In this document: positions 30,810 through 40,643 of the stretch, one piece after another | How positions within the stretch are numbered: position 1 is the first letter of the stretch | Layout of the letters: each line of letters opens with the position of its first letter | Source: Microcaldota archaeon | GTDB lineage: Archaea; Micrarchaeota; Micrarchaeia; Anstonellales; Bilamarchaeaceae | DNA length: 64,000 nt | Assembly (NCBI GenBank): GCA_018812715.1 | Contig: JAHJCT010000028.1 | Coordinates: 17,130-81,129, forward strand | Reading direction: 5' to 3' | Program-made: the position numbers and the translations under genes | Notes under the pieces: model-generated | The model's input: only the letters and a program-made list of their open reading frames with translations | Database searches by the model: none | What the model was told of the DNA's origin: nothing

Positions 30810-33191
30810 CTAGTCAAAAAATGAGTCCAGGCTTTTTTGTTTTCCACCTACTTTCATACTATGTTCATCATATCCAAGCTCTTTGAGTATCTTCATAACA
30901 GAAGGTAATATCTGATTGTTAATGTAATAATCAGTATCATAGTCTTTAGCCAATTCAAGTGGTTCTGCTTTTTCGGAAATCGTCTTACCTTTCTTTCCAA
31001 TCACAAAAGAAATTATGCTCCCCTTCTCCACCGGCATTCCTGCCTTTAGCATTTTGTTGGCTGCACTGAGTTCAGGACTAGCAAGTTCATATCTTCTTGG
31101 ATCTTTGTTTAATTGTGTATTTATTGCAAGTTTCTTTAATGGTACTTTGCCTTCCTGAAGTTTAGTGATAGTATCTCTCACTATCTTTACTGCCTTTTCT
31201 TTACTACCTTCCTTCAAAATAGCCTCAAGGACTTTCAATTGTGTTTCTTTGGCTATTTCAGACCAATCTCTTCTTACAAGTTCAAATCCCCTTATCTTTA
31301 TCCTATCATCTTCACCAATCATTGCATATTTTTTCTTTGCACCTTTTCCTTCCTTGCCTTTTTTACTTACAAAAACACCGCGTTTGTAAAAACCTTCTAA
31401 TTCTAACTCCATCTTCTCAGGTAGAGTTGCATTCACATCATCCATAAATTCTAGCACTTCTTTCTTGTTTTTGTAAATTAGAAATACGGAATCGGTATCA
31501 GCGTATAAAACTTGAAACCCTGCTTTTTCAGCCTTTTCTATAGTCTCAGTAATGTGCTTTCTTCCCCATGCCGTTACACTCTCTGCACATGGTCGCGAAT
31601 ACCATCTTGAGCGGGCGTAGCCCAGGTAACCATAGAACGAATTTGATAGAATTTTAAGTGCATGTGACCGTGCATTCATCTTTACATACGCAGGACTTGA
31701 TTTGTCTATTTTTTTCAACTGTTTTTTGATTTTTATTCTCATATCTATTAGGTAATCAAGTACTCTGGGAACCAATCCGATCTCTTTTTTCGAAAACCGT
31801 GCACCGGTTGGCGAGACGAATGTTTGCTTGCTTTCTTCATCTTTTAGCAAGGTTTCTGGATCGATGTTATAAGATACTATTATGGATGGATACAGTCCTC
31901 TAAAATCCAATACAGCTAAGTTTTCGTATATGCCGGGCTCTGGTAATTTTACAAATGCTCCCTGGATCGGGGCATTAATCCTTTCATATATTGCTTCACC
32001 TACCGGTCTTAATGGTATTATCTCTCCACGCTCAGCAGCATGATACATTAATAAATTCTCTACTAATTGTCCACTTGTCGAGAGGGTTGTTTGAAACAAT
32101 GGCATTTTTGCAGTACTGGCCATTTCCATTTCTAATGGCAGGAAATTCTCACCAAGTTCTGATGTAAGTTCTGCATCAACCATCGAATACTCGCAAAGCT
32201 TATCTATATCTCCTTCATCCCACAGTTGCCATATCTGGTCTTTTTTTACATCTATTTTCTTTTTTCCCAATACCTCTTCTGCTACACTATCTAAAGTAAA
32301 CTTCTGTGCCTTTATCAATCCTATAAATCCAAACAATCTCATCATTGGATATAAATCAAAATGCACTCTCCCATCTATATCATAACCATTTATCAGCCCC
32401 TTTTTCAAGGTCCGCATCGTTCCTCTGAATCGTCCCAGTCTAAAAGTTGCCTTTAACTTTTTTGCCCTGGTTACAAGATACGGCAGATCAAAATTTGCTG
32501 AATTATAACCGAATAAAACATCTGGATTTTCTTCCTTTATTATCTGATTAAATTTTTCTATGATTTCTTTTTCCCCTTCCAATGTTTCAACGAACTTCTT
32601 TTTCGATTTTTTGAAGGTGAGGACCCCTCGTTTCTTTCCACAATAACTAATCATAGTTATTGGATCCTTTTCTTCTCTTGGGATTCCCATGGGGTTGTAT
32701 GTTTCTATATCAAATGCCATTGTTTCAAGTTTTGGGGGGTCTTCTGGTTCTTCTACTGATTTTATTTTTTTTATCAATTTCCCTTCTCGTTCATATGTTA
32801 TTACATAAAAAGGCGAAAGCTGCATATCAAACATAAATCTTCTGGCAAATGGTATACTGAATTCATAACACGGATAAGGTACCTGATGTTTTATTGCCGG
32901 TACATCAGACGGTTCTTTGCAATAAACTTTGAGCATTTTCTTTTTCTTCATCTCAACTTTTCTTTCTACTTCTTCAACACGAATTGGTGAAACGACGTGC
33001 CCTCTTTTTGTTGTTGCTTTTATTGCTAGCAATTCTTCTTTTCTATCCTTTGGGGCATCAACAAGGAAATATGGGTCATATTGGTAATAAAGCCTTACAA
33101 CATCCTTTCCTTTGAGAAGAAGAGAGATATACGTGAGATTATTCTTCACAATATAGCTGGCATCAATAAAATAAGCTCGTCTTTTTTTCAT
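30810..33191 (-). CDS. Family B DNA polymerase with C-terminal PIP box
   Basis: Exonuclease FDIETYNP; polymerase motifs DFRGLYPSIIVSYNI, KILSNSFYGYLGY, YADTDSVFL; C-terminus KQKSLDSFFD. Confidence 0.96.
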   Translation of the reverse strand: MKKRRAYFIDASYIVKNNLTYISLLLKGKDVVRLYYQYDPYFLVDAPKDRKEELLAIKATTKRGHVVSPIRVEEVERKVEMKKKKMLKVYCKEPSDVPAIKHQVPYPCYEFSIPFARRFMFDMQLSPFYVITYEREGKLIKKIKSVEEPEDPPKLETMAFDIETYNPMGIPREEKDPITMISYCGKKRGVLTFKKSKKKFVETLEGEKEIIEKFNQIIKEENPDVLFGYNSANFDLPYLVTRAKKLKATFRLGRFRGTMRTLKKGLINGYDIDGRVHFDLYPMMRLFGFIGLIKAQKFTLDSVAEEVLGKKKIDVKKDQIWQLWDEGDIDKLCEYSMVDAELTSELGENFLPLEMEMASTAKMPLFQTTLSTSGQLVENLLMYHAAERGEIIPLRPVGEAIYERINAPIQGAFVKLPEPGIYENLAVLDFRGLYPSIIVSYNIDPETLLKDEESKQTFVSPTGARFSKKEIGLVPRVLDYLIDMRIKIKKQLKKIDKSSPAYVKMNARSHALKILSNSFYGYLGYARSRWYSRPCAESVTAWGRKHITETIEKAEKAGFQVLYADTDSVFLIYKNKKEVLEFMDDVNATLPEKMELELEGFYKRGVFVSKKGKEGKGAKKKYAMIGEDDRIKIRGFELVRRDWSEIAKETQLKVLEAILKEGSKEKAVKIVRDTITKLQEGKVPLKKLAINTQLNKDPRRYELASPELSAANKMLKAGMPVEKGSIISFVIGKKGKTISEKAEPLELAKDYDTDYYINNQILPSVMKILKELGYDEHSMKVGGKQKSLDSFFD

Positions 33192-33227
33192 AATTTAAAT
33201 GAGAAAACAAAGATAATAAAACTGCCT

Positions 33228-33692
33228 CTAAATCACTGCCATTAATCTTTGCATTTCCATGCTCCAACTTCCTAGGTTTAATTCACTAATATTTCCTTTT
33301 GCTTCTTCTGATGTTATCTTTCCTGATTCAAGTAGTTCGCGTGCCTGCCTTCGTACCTGATTATCATATGCGTGTACTTTTGCATCTAAAAACATAATTC
33401 CTATCGGGTCTTTATCCCTTGCCTGAAAACTCAAAAAACATATTCTGTCATAAAACCTCTTCACAAAACCTCTTGTCAATATACTCTGAACATCTTCTGC
33501 ACAACCTGCCTTCAAAATTCGATAAATCTCATCAGTTGTGCCCCACCTGATAATTCTTTTGGCGTATTTCGCTTTCATCTCTTCAGGAAGCTCTCTTCTA
33601 AGTCCTTCAGTAGCTACTTCTCTAAACGGCCTTCCATATACTAGGCCTTTGAAAAATGGTCCAATTTTATCTCTGACTCTATAGCCATGCAT
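33228..33692 (-). CDS. Hypothetical protein
   Basis: Long ORF without strand competition. Confidence 0.6.
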   Translation of the reverse strand: MHGYRVRDKIGPFFKGLVYGRPFREVATEGLRRELPEEMKAKYAKRIIRWGTTDEIYRILKAGCAEDVQSILTRGFVKRFYDRICFLSFQARDKDPIGIMFLDAKVHAYDNQVRRQARELLESGKITSEEAKGNISELNLGSWSMEMQRLMAVI

Positions 33693-33726
33693 CTACTCCC
33701 ACCCATATTTTAATAAAAGAAAAAAA

Positions 33727-34458
33727 TTATTTTTTAAGATTGAGTTCTTTTCCAACAAGTTCCTTTAGTACTTCGTCGTGGATAAATCTTCTTCCACCTA
33801 TTTTTACATGTGGGATCCTTCCACGGTCCAAGCGCCTCTCAAAAGCATTTCTCTTTATTCTGATCCCTTCTTTATGAAGCTCTTTGATTGCTTGACTTAC
33901 TGAGTAATAATTGGAACTTATATGAGTCATTGCATCTACAGCATCCCTTGGTACTAATCTTCTTGTACCAAATTTAACTGATGGTATAGAGCCCTTTTCT
34001 ATTCTTCCGATAAATGCCCTGAAGTTAATTCTTGGATTAGCTTTTTTGTACTCTTCATAAGCTTCTTTTACTGTGAAAAAGTCGCCTTTTGTTTTTGTTA
34101 TATCCTCAAGAACACTTCTAGGAATGTATCTTTTTCTTCCGACCTTTACAAAGGGGATAGTGCCACGTTCAATTCTCCCCCCAAAAGCCCTGAACGATAT
34201 GTAAACACCATTACCTTTCAGATATTCATATGCTGACCGTACTGAATAAAGATCATGTTTGCCTTCTAGCTCGTCTTCACTCGCTTTTTGGCGATAGAGA
34301 TTCTGGGCTACTTTGAAGACATTGGCTACAGAACTAGATAATCCCTTTTCTGTCTTATCTCTCCTTCTTTTTATATCCTCGATATCGATGGATCTAAACC
34401 TATCGACAAGGTCGTCATCAATTTCCGTTTCAATTATAATCTTTTTTCCTCTAGGCAT
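33727..34458 (-). CDS. Predicted DNA-binding protein with three tandem HTH-like repeats
   Basis: Repeat units YSVRSAYEYLK...FRAFGGRIERGTIPFVKVGRKRYIPRSVLEDI / FTVKEAYEEYK...FRAFIGRIEKGSIPSVKFGTRRLVPRDAVDAM / YSVSQAIKELH...RNAFERRLDRGRIPHVKIGGRRFIHDEVLKEL. Confidence 0.75.
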   Translation of the reverse strand: MPRGKKIIIETEIDDDLVDRFRSIDIEDIKRRRDKTEKGLSSSVANVFKVAQNLYRQKASEDELEGKHDLYSVRSAYEYLKGNGVYISFRAFGGRIERGTIPFVKVGRKRYIPRSVLEDITKTKGDFFTVKEAYEEYKKANPRINFRAFIGRIEKGSIPSVKFGTRRLVPRDAVDAMTHISSNYYSVSQAIKELHKEGIRIKRNAFERRLDRGRIPHVKIGGRRFIHDEVLKELVGKELNLKK

Positions 34459-34545
34459 GGCACCACCATTTTATTATAATTTATGTGAATATGAGTGTTT
34501 ACATTTATAGATATAAAACACACAGTTTATAAACATTTGTTTGTG

Positions 34546-35814
34546 TCACACACCCCCAGTTGCCTGAGATTTTATGCGATTTCCCAAATAAATGACCAAA
34601 ATCACTACAATTATACCACCAAATATGTAAAAAAGTGGTATTTTCTGTGCATCTTCATCAGAATCATGTGTGTCTGTCTGGTTTTGCGTGTTATTCGTTT
34701 GGTTCACTATTGATAAAGTTGAAAATTGGCCGTCTATGGTGGCTCTATTCCCTGCTTTATCTTTTAAATCTATGCTGAAGCTAACGATGCTGTTTTCTGG
34801 CAATCCTGAGATCTCTGCTGTGAATGTGCTATAACCTACTGGGAAAACCACTGCATTGCTCCAAGGTGTGGATGGATCAGCAGGCTCCATTCTATAGCTT
34901 ACCACTATACTCGAAAGATCGACGCCACTTGCATATTGTCCCTGATCAGAGACTGGTATGGTTAGTTTTGCTCTATCTGTTGTTATTTGTGAATCTATTT
35001 GGCCAAAAAGAGGGGCATGAACATCAAAAACTATCAAAGCATTAGGTTTTACTTCTGGAATGATGCTGCCAGATTCAATCAGACCTGCATATCTTGCTTC
35101 ATATCGTATTTCTTGACCAAAAGTTCTATTATTTTCAAAATGACCGTCAATTTGCATTGTTTCATTGTAAATCGTGAGCGTAGCGTTTAGCGGTTCTCCA
35201 TAATCATTAACTACCTCTATCTCAACTTTATAGTAAGGAAATGTTACCTGAAATTCAATATCATCTTCAACAGTGAGGTTTCCTGCCTCATTTGCTTCAA
35301 GATAACTTGCAAAATACTCATATGTTCCGGTTTTGAGATAATATTTAGCAACCCCATTTTCATTTGTCTTTTTTTGCCCAGTGCCAATAGTCACAGTTGC
35401 ATTACTTAAAGGCCCATTGAAATGGTCTCTAACATAAAAATTTACTGGATAGACATTATCGAAAATTACGCTTACAACTGAACCGTGTTGCTCAGCAATT
35501 ATTGTTTCTTCTTTTGTATTTCCAGCCACTGAAGCAGTTATCACTATGTCACAATCAATCTTTCTTGTTGTTGTTCCTTGATTGAGGATATCAAAACTGG
35601 TTTTTCCATTTGCATCCGTATAATGAATTGGGGTTGTGAAATATTGTTCGCCAAAGCTCGTACCTCTATCATAAGTCACTGTCACTTCCGCATCAGAAAG
35701 CGTTCTTAATTTTGCATCCAATACCTGGACTTCAAATATTTCGTGATATCCAGCACAACCTGCGAATGCTGTACTTACCAACATTAAGAGAAGGAGCATA
35801 TAGCGATAATTCAT
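34546..35814 (-). CDS. Surface protein with Ig-like/carboxypeptidase-regulatory-like repeats and C-terminal TM anchor (ORF track start 35877; signal peptide suggests start 35814)
   Basis: MNYRYMLLLLMLVSTAFAGC; DAKLRTLSDAEVTVTYDRG, FNGPLSNATVTIGTGQKKTNENGVAKYYL; terminal hydrophobic helix. Confidence 0.75.
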   Translation of the reverse strand: MNYRYMLLLLMLVSTAFAGCAGYHEIFEVQVLDAKLRTLSDAEVTVTYDRGTSFGEQYFTTPIHYTDANGKTSFDILNQGTTTRKIDCDIVITASVAGNTKEETIIAEQHGSVVSVIFDNVYPVNFYVRDHFNGPLSNATVTIGTGQKKTNENGVAKYYLKTGTYEYFASYLEANEAGNLTVEDDIEFQVTFPYYKVEIEVVNDYGEPLNATLTIYNETMQIDGHFENNRTFGQEIRYEARYAGLIESGSIIPEVKPNALIVFDVHAPLFGQIDSQITTDRAKLTIPVSDQGQYASGVDLSSIVVSYRMEPADPSTPWSNAVVFPVGYSTFTAEISGLPENSIVSFSIDLKDKAGNRATIDGQFSTLSIVNQTNNTQNQTDTHDSDEDAQKIPLFYIFGGIIVVILVIYLGNRIKSQATGGV

Positions 35815-35837
35815 GTGCCTATAACCACTGTTAAGTT

Positions 35838-37139
35838 TTAAAATTTTCCCGATTCGTTGAATTCCTTGCCCCAGCACACTGTTTCTTTATGCCAAAGTTC
35901 TCTGGCCTCTGCCACTGTAAAAATTGAACCAGTAATTAATACCAAATCATTTTCTTCTGCCAAAGTTATTGCATGTTTTACTGCCTGTTTAACGTCCTTT
36001 ACAATCACATAGTTTTTTGCATACCTTTCAACTTCTTCGGCTATTATCTTCGGGTCAACAGCCCTTTCCATAACTTTATGTGCACTAATCACAATCAAAT
36101 CTGCTACCTGTGCTATTTCATTAACCATTACTTGAATATTTTTATCTGATGAGATGCTTAGAACTACAATTAGTTTATTATATTTCAAATCCTCACTTAT
36201 TGTTTCTTTTAGACGTTCCATTGCTTTAGCATCTTTAGCACAATCCAGAATCACCATCGGTTTGTTTTGTATAATCTCAATTCGACCTGGCCATTTTGCT
36301 TTCAACAAGCCCTTTGTTATAGCCGAGTCATCCACTTCCAATTTGTATGCGGCTCCAATAGCACATGCTGCATTTTCAAGCTGGTGCCTCCCCAAAAAAG
36401 GTATCTTTATTTCATATTTTTTATCTGAAATTCTAACTTCAACTTCCTGGCCACTATAATCAGCATTCTTTCTCATGATTACAATTTCTTTTCCTACTCT
36501 GACTATTTTTGAATTTTTTTCTTTGCAGATTTTTTCAAAAACTTCCAATGCCTTGCCAGCTGCTGCTGTTATCAACGTTCTGTTTTCCCTAATTATTCCT
36601 GCTTTTTCTTTTGCTATTGCAGCTATGCTATTTCCAAGAATTTTCATATGCTCAAGCGAAATATTTGTTATAACCGATACTACTGGCTCTGTAATATTTG
36701 TAGCATCAAGCCGTCCACCGAGTCCAACCTCCAAGACTGCAAAATCCACTTTCTGTTCTTTAAAATAAAGAAAAGCCGCAGCAGTTATCACTTCAAAAAA
36801 AGTAGGCTGCTCTGACCATTTTGTATTTTCTATTGTTTCCTTTATCTTTTTTACAATTCTCGCCAATTCTTTTTCTGGTATTTTTTTGCCATTTACTACT
36901 ATTCTTTCTGTGAGGCTTGAAAGATGTGGACTCGTAAATGTCCCTACTTTGAATCCTGCTTCTTTGAGAATAGAAGAAAGCATAATCGCTGTTGATCCCT
37001 TTCCACTTGTTCCACCCACTACAATACTCTTGAATTCGTTCTGTGGGTTTCCAAGTACATCTACTAGTTGTTGCACTCTCTCCAAACCAAGTTTTGCTCC
37101 TCTACTCTTTAATGAGTAGAGATAATTTGTTAGATCCAT
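35838..37139 (-). CDS. Folylpolyglutamate synthase/Mur ligase-family protein
   Basis: VVGGTSGKGSTAIMLSSILKEAG, LEVGLGGRLDATN. Confidence 0.9.
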   Translation of the reverse strand: MDLTNYLYSLKSRGAKLGLERVQQLVDVLGNPQNEFKSIVVGGTSGKGSTAIMLSSILKEAGFKVGTFTSPHLSSLTERIVVNGKKIPEKELARIVKKIKETIENTKWSEQPTFFEVITAAAFLYFKEQKVDFAVLEVGLGGRLDATNITEPVVSVITNISLEHMKILGNSIAAIAKEKAGIIRENRTLITAAAGKALEVFEKICKEKNSKIVRVGKEIVIMRKNADYSGQEVEVRISDKKYEIKIPFLGRHQLENAACAIGAAYKLEVDDSAITKGLLKAKWPGRIEIIQNKPMVILDCAKDAKAMERLKETISEDLKYNKLIVVLSISSDKNIQVMVNEIAQVADLIVISAHKVMERAVDPKIIAEEVERYAKNYVIVKDVKQAVKHAITLAEENDLVLITGSIFTVAEARELWHKETVCWGKEFNESGKF

Positions 37140-37204
37140 CCTCGATCACTACTATCATTTAAATTTACTATGCTTTAATTAAAGCTTATCAATTAGGTGG
37201 AGAA

Positions 37205-37891
37205 ATGAAAATTCTTGGTTTAGAACTAGATAGCAGAAAAATTGCGTTTCTTTTGATTTTTTCAGTATTGAGTTTTGCATTCTACCAGTTTAATTTTTCT
37301 GAAATTGTCGGCTCAGAATCCAAAGCTTCATTTACCTTCTTCCAATTTATAGGGCCAATTGGCGGAGGAATTCTTGGTGGTGTCGCCGGTGCAATATCAG
37401 TACTTCTGGTGGAAGTTGTAAACTTTTTCCTCACAGGAAAGGCATTAGACCTCATGACTGTAATTCGCTTCTTTCCAATGGCCTTTGCTGCCATCTACTT
37501 TGCTAGCACGAGAAAAACTCCTGCATTTGTAGCATTGATCTGTATTGCATTATTTTGGCTACATCCTATTGGACAAGAAGCATGGTTCTATCCACTTTAT
37601 TGGGTTATTCCATTTGCAGCTACTTTCTACAGACAGAATTTGTTTGTAAGAAGTCTTGGCACAACATTTACTGCCCATGCTGTTGGTAGTGTTGCATTCC
37701 TTTATGCATTCAATCTGCCTGCAGAAGTTTGGATAGCCCTAATACCAATTGTTGCAATGGAACGACTTGCATTTGCAGCAGGTATCAGTGTCATGCACTA
37801 TGCAGTAACTACAATGCTCAGTGCATTCTCTTCAAGAATAGACTTCTCTTTCTTAAACATAGAAACGAAGTATGCTCTTTGGAGAGCCTAA
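37205..37891 (+). CDS. Polytopic membrane protein, possibly ECF S-component-like
   Basis: Five to six hydrophobic segments; GPIGGGILGGVAGAISVLLVE. Confidence 0.6.
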   Translation: MKILGLELDSRKIAFLLIFSVLSFAFYQFNFSEIVGSESKASFTFFQFIGPIGGGILGGVAGAISVLLVEVVNFFLTGKALDLMTVIRFFPMAFAAIYFASTRKTPAFVALICIALFWLHPIGQEAWFYPLYWVIPFAATFYRQNLFVRSLGTTFTAHAVGSVAFLYAFNLPAEVWIALIPIVAMERLAFAAGISVMHYAVTTMLSAFSSRIDFSFLNIETKYALWRA

Positions 37892-37896
37892 TTTTT

Positions 37897-39063
37897 TTAT
37901 ATTTTTTGTGCTAGCGTAGTTTGTCTCGATTTTAACATTTCTGTGATTAGCACACCTTGATCCATAAATCTTGAAATTGGAAGCTTTAGTTTTGTAGAAA
38001 CATAATTCAATGCAGCTCTATATGATTCAAATTCTCTGGGCACTTGCTTCATTGCACTCCGCACATTCTCCCGCACATTGAATACACCAAGTGGCACATA
38101 TCCTTCATATGCCTCTCTCAACACAATCGCCCCGGCCTGTTTTTTCATTTTCTCAAGGGCTTCTAACACAGCAAACTTACAGGTGTAATAACACCCACCA
38201 ACAGAAGAATATTCAGTTTTTGGTTTCAGCCATTCCTGGTCTGCAAAAATCACCTCCTCCTTTCCAAGCACATGAATAAATGCCTCAATCCATTCATACT
38301 GCCATGGTGTTGGTGTAAGAATTACAGCATAATAATTGTTTAAACTAGAAAATTCATACACCTGGTAATTGTCAATTGCATCGTACCATCTTATTTGATC
38401 ATAAAGATGATCGGCAAGCATACTATCTACAGCAGTGATTGACCATCTTGTTGGTACTAATCGTCTATTCTTTCCAACCCCCATCGTACCAGTGGAAAGC
38501 GCTTTCTGCATTTGTGAAAACAACACTCCTTCTCCATATAGTTCGCCTATAGCTTCAGCAGCTTTCCAATCAGTATCATAATATGCTTTTTCCAGATGTG
38601 TTTCCCATTTTACATTTCCAATATCAAATCTCTCTAAAGAAGCACTTGGCCCAAATGGCTGGTGCTCTTCATTAAAAGTTACTCCGTGCGGTTTGTATCT
38701 AAATTCTACTTCACTTTCAACAGATGTTGATGCAAGAGAGATTTCCTGTATTTTCCTCACAACTTTATCATCGAGATCTTTTATTCCAACTTCTTTCTTC
38801 CCGCGCACTAAACCTAATCTGAATCGGATAATATCGTCTTGATTATATTTTCTTGGTATCCACTCTTCAGGAGTATCCATTACAAAAGTATCTCCTTCAG
38901 AAGGCGTTATCATTGGACCTACTGCTACTTTTGGATAACCATGACTTCCAATAAAAACAGATGGTGGCGAACTTCCATCTAATTTCTCACTGACATCAAT
39001 GCTTCTCCATTTCATTGTTCCGGAAGTCAATTTCTTTAGATAAGCACCCTTCCCTATTCCCAT
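37897..39063 (-). CDS. Nre-family putative DNA repair protein
   Basis: [56 protein letters not shown]. Confidence 0.8.
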   Translation of the reverse strand: MGIGKGAYLKKLTSGTMKWRSIDVSEKLDGSSPPSVFIGSHGYPKVAVGPMITPSEGDTFVMDTPEEWIPRKYNQDDIIRFRLGLVRGKKEVGIKDLDDKVVRKIQEISLASTSVESEVEFRYKPHGVTFNEEHQPFGPSASLERFDIGNVKWETHLEKAYYDTDWKAAEAIGELYGEGVLFSQMQKALSTGTMGVGKNRRLVPTRWSITAVDSMLADHLYDQIRWYDAIDNYQVYEFSSLNNYYAVILTPTPWQYEWIEAFIHVLGKEEVIFADQEWLKPKTEYSSVGGCYYTCKFAVLEALEKMKKQAGAIVLREAYEGYVPLGVFNVRENVRSAMKQVPREFESYRAALNYVSTKLKLPISRFMDQGVLITEMLKSRQTTLAQKI

Positions 39064-39174
39064 GCTTTCTTTTCTCTGCCTCTATTAAAATGCCTTATGA
39101 CAGTTCATTTCCCGGGAAAAGGGAATAGTCGATATCCTTTAATTTCTTTTCAAATAGCTATCTTCTCTACTTTC

Positions 39175-39398
39175 GCGATCGTAGTCTACAGCCTTGAACG
39201 GTTTGTTCAAGATTCCCGCTTGAAAGGAAATATCCTTTCATGGGGCACAGAGAACTTCGTTCTCTGTTGTGCCCGCTCGAGGCGGTCAACGGTTATGATT
39301 CGAGATTGCCATCCCGCCTTTTAGTAAAAGGCGGCCCAAAACGGGCTGTAAAACGGAGCGAAAATCTCGCGGACCGGGTTCGATTCCCGGCGGTCGCA
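39175..39398 (+). tRNA. tRNA-Gly(GCC), apparently with two introns (approx. 39189-39288 in D-loop; 39312-39363 at 37/38)
   Basis: Acceptor GCGATCG (39175-39181)/CGGTCGC (39391-39397), then TA GTCTA; anticodon stem CGAGA/TCTCG with loop TTGCCA + A; T-arm CCGGG TTCGATT CCCGG; discriminator A. Confidence 0.82.
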
Positions 39399-39516
39399 TT
39401 TAAACAAAGTTTAAGGGACAAGAGAAACCTCGTTTCTCTCTGTCGCATATTTTCTTTTCGTCATCCGTCTGAACCAAGTCCGATAGTTTTTAATTCCCTC
39501 TCCATATAGTGAATTT

Positions 39517-40311
39517 ATGAGTCAACTTATAGATGAAATGCTAGCTCAGCTAGAGGTAAGAGAAACCAAAGTTTTACTTACACATGAACAAACCATGTCA
39601 CACAACTTAAAGAGACTCAAAGAATCCATGCTAAACCTTGGCCAACTGGTCGATCCTATTGTTGTGGATAACAAAACCAACCTTGTTCTTGATGGGAATC
39701 ACCGCAAAAAAGTCCTTGAAATAATCGAATGTCCCTATGCCGCCTGCCAAATTATTGACTACATGAGTGAAGACATAACTGTTGGAACCTGGTTTCCTAC
39801 AGTTTCATTAACTCCAGATGAAATCTTTAATCTAGATTCTATAAAATACGAAAAAGTTGAGTATGAAACTGGAAAAGAGGCAGTGAACAATCTCAAAGCC
39901 CCATTCATGCTCTCAACAAAAGCCGGTTCTTTTCTTCTCAATCCTGGAAGCTACAAACTTATGGAAATGGTTGAAGAACAAAATTACATCCTTTCTTTGC
40001 TTGAGAAAGATACTGTTGATTATATGCCTGATGAGGAAGTGCAAAAACTTATTGAGACTGGCAAATCCGTCTTTTTCAGACGATCATATACCAAAGAAGA
40101 AATAGTTAAGGCAGCCCAGGATCATTCTCCATTCCCTCCTAAATCTACCCGGCATCTCATTCCAGGAAGAATAATTAGGCTTAATATGCGTCTTGGTTGG
40201 TTGCACCGATCTCCTGAAAATGCACAAGAAGAACTGCAAAGAATGCTTAGCCACAGGGCATACAGCGGCAATGTGAGAAAATACTACGAACCTGTCATAG
40301 TTATCTATTGA
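39517..40311 (+). CDS. ParB/Srx-fold protein, possibly SerK-like
   Basis: LKRLKESMLNLGQLVDPIVVDNKTNLVLDGNHRKKVLEII. Confidence 0.7.
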   Translation: MSQLIDEMLAQLEVRETKVLLTHEQTMSHNLKRLKESMLNLGQLVDPIVVDNKTNLVLDGNHRKKVLEIIECPYAACQIIDYMSEDITVGTWFPTVSLTPDEIFNLDSIKYEKVEYETGKEAVNNLKAPFMLSTKAGSFLLNPGSYKLMEMVEEQNYILSLLEKDTVDYMPDEEVQKLIETGKSVFFRRSYTKEEIVKAAQDHSPFPPKSTRHLIPGRIIRLNMRLGWLHRSPENAQEELQRMLSHRAYSGNVRKYYEPVIVIY

Positions 40312-40592
40312 TCAAAAGGATCAAAGATTAAATTTCGAATTCCAGAATCCCGGTCTATTCTCAATCCAGTGAGTGCTTTCTCTATTCTGGGCACATCAAA
40401 TCCAACGATAATGATTCCGTCTATATCAATCACTGGCACAGCCTTTTGCCTACTTTTCTTTATCATTTCAATTGCCTTTTCTCTATCTTTCGAGATATCA
40501 TAATCAGTAAACTCTATTTTCTTTTGTTTAAGATACGTCTTGAGATTATTGCAATAAGGACAACTAGTTGTTGAATAAACTATTATTTCCAT
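40305..40592 (-). CDS. Glutaredoxin-like protein
   Basis: IIVYSTTSCPYCNNLKTYLKQK; KAVPVIDIDG. Confidence 0.88.
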   Translation of the reverse strand: MEIIVYSTTSCPYCNNLKTYLKQKKIEFTDYDISKDREKAIEMIKKSRQKAVPVIDIDGIIIVGFDVPRIEKALTGLRIDRDSGIRNLIFDPFDQ

Positions 40593-40643
40593 ATATCTTT
40601 GAAGTCCGCTACTATTTTAGTGCTTTACTATCATTAGATATTT

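Noticed and set aside
39108-39119. Palindrome TTTCCCGGGAAA upstream of the tRNA
   Set aside because: Single short palindrome without a partner site or known regulator; too little support.
39097-39509. ORFs 39097-39324 and 39240-39509
   Set aside because: Overlap the intron-containing tRNA-Gly; chance ORFs in a structured GC-rich segment.
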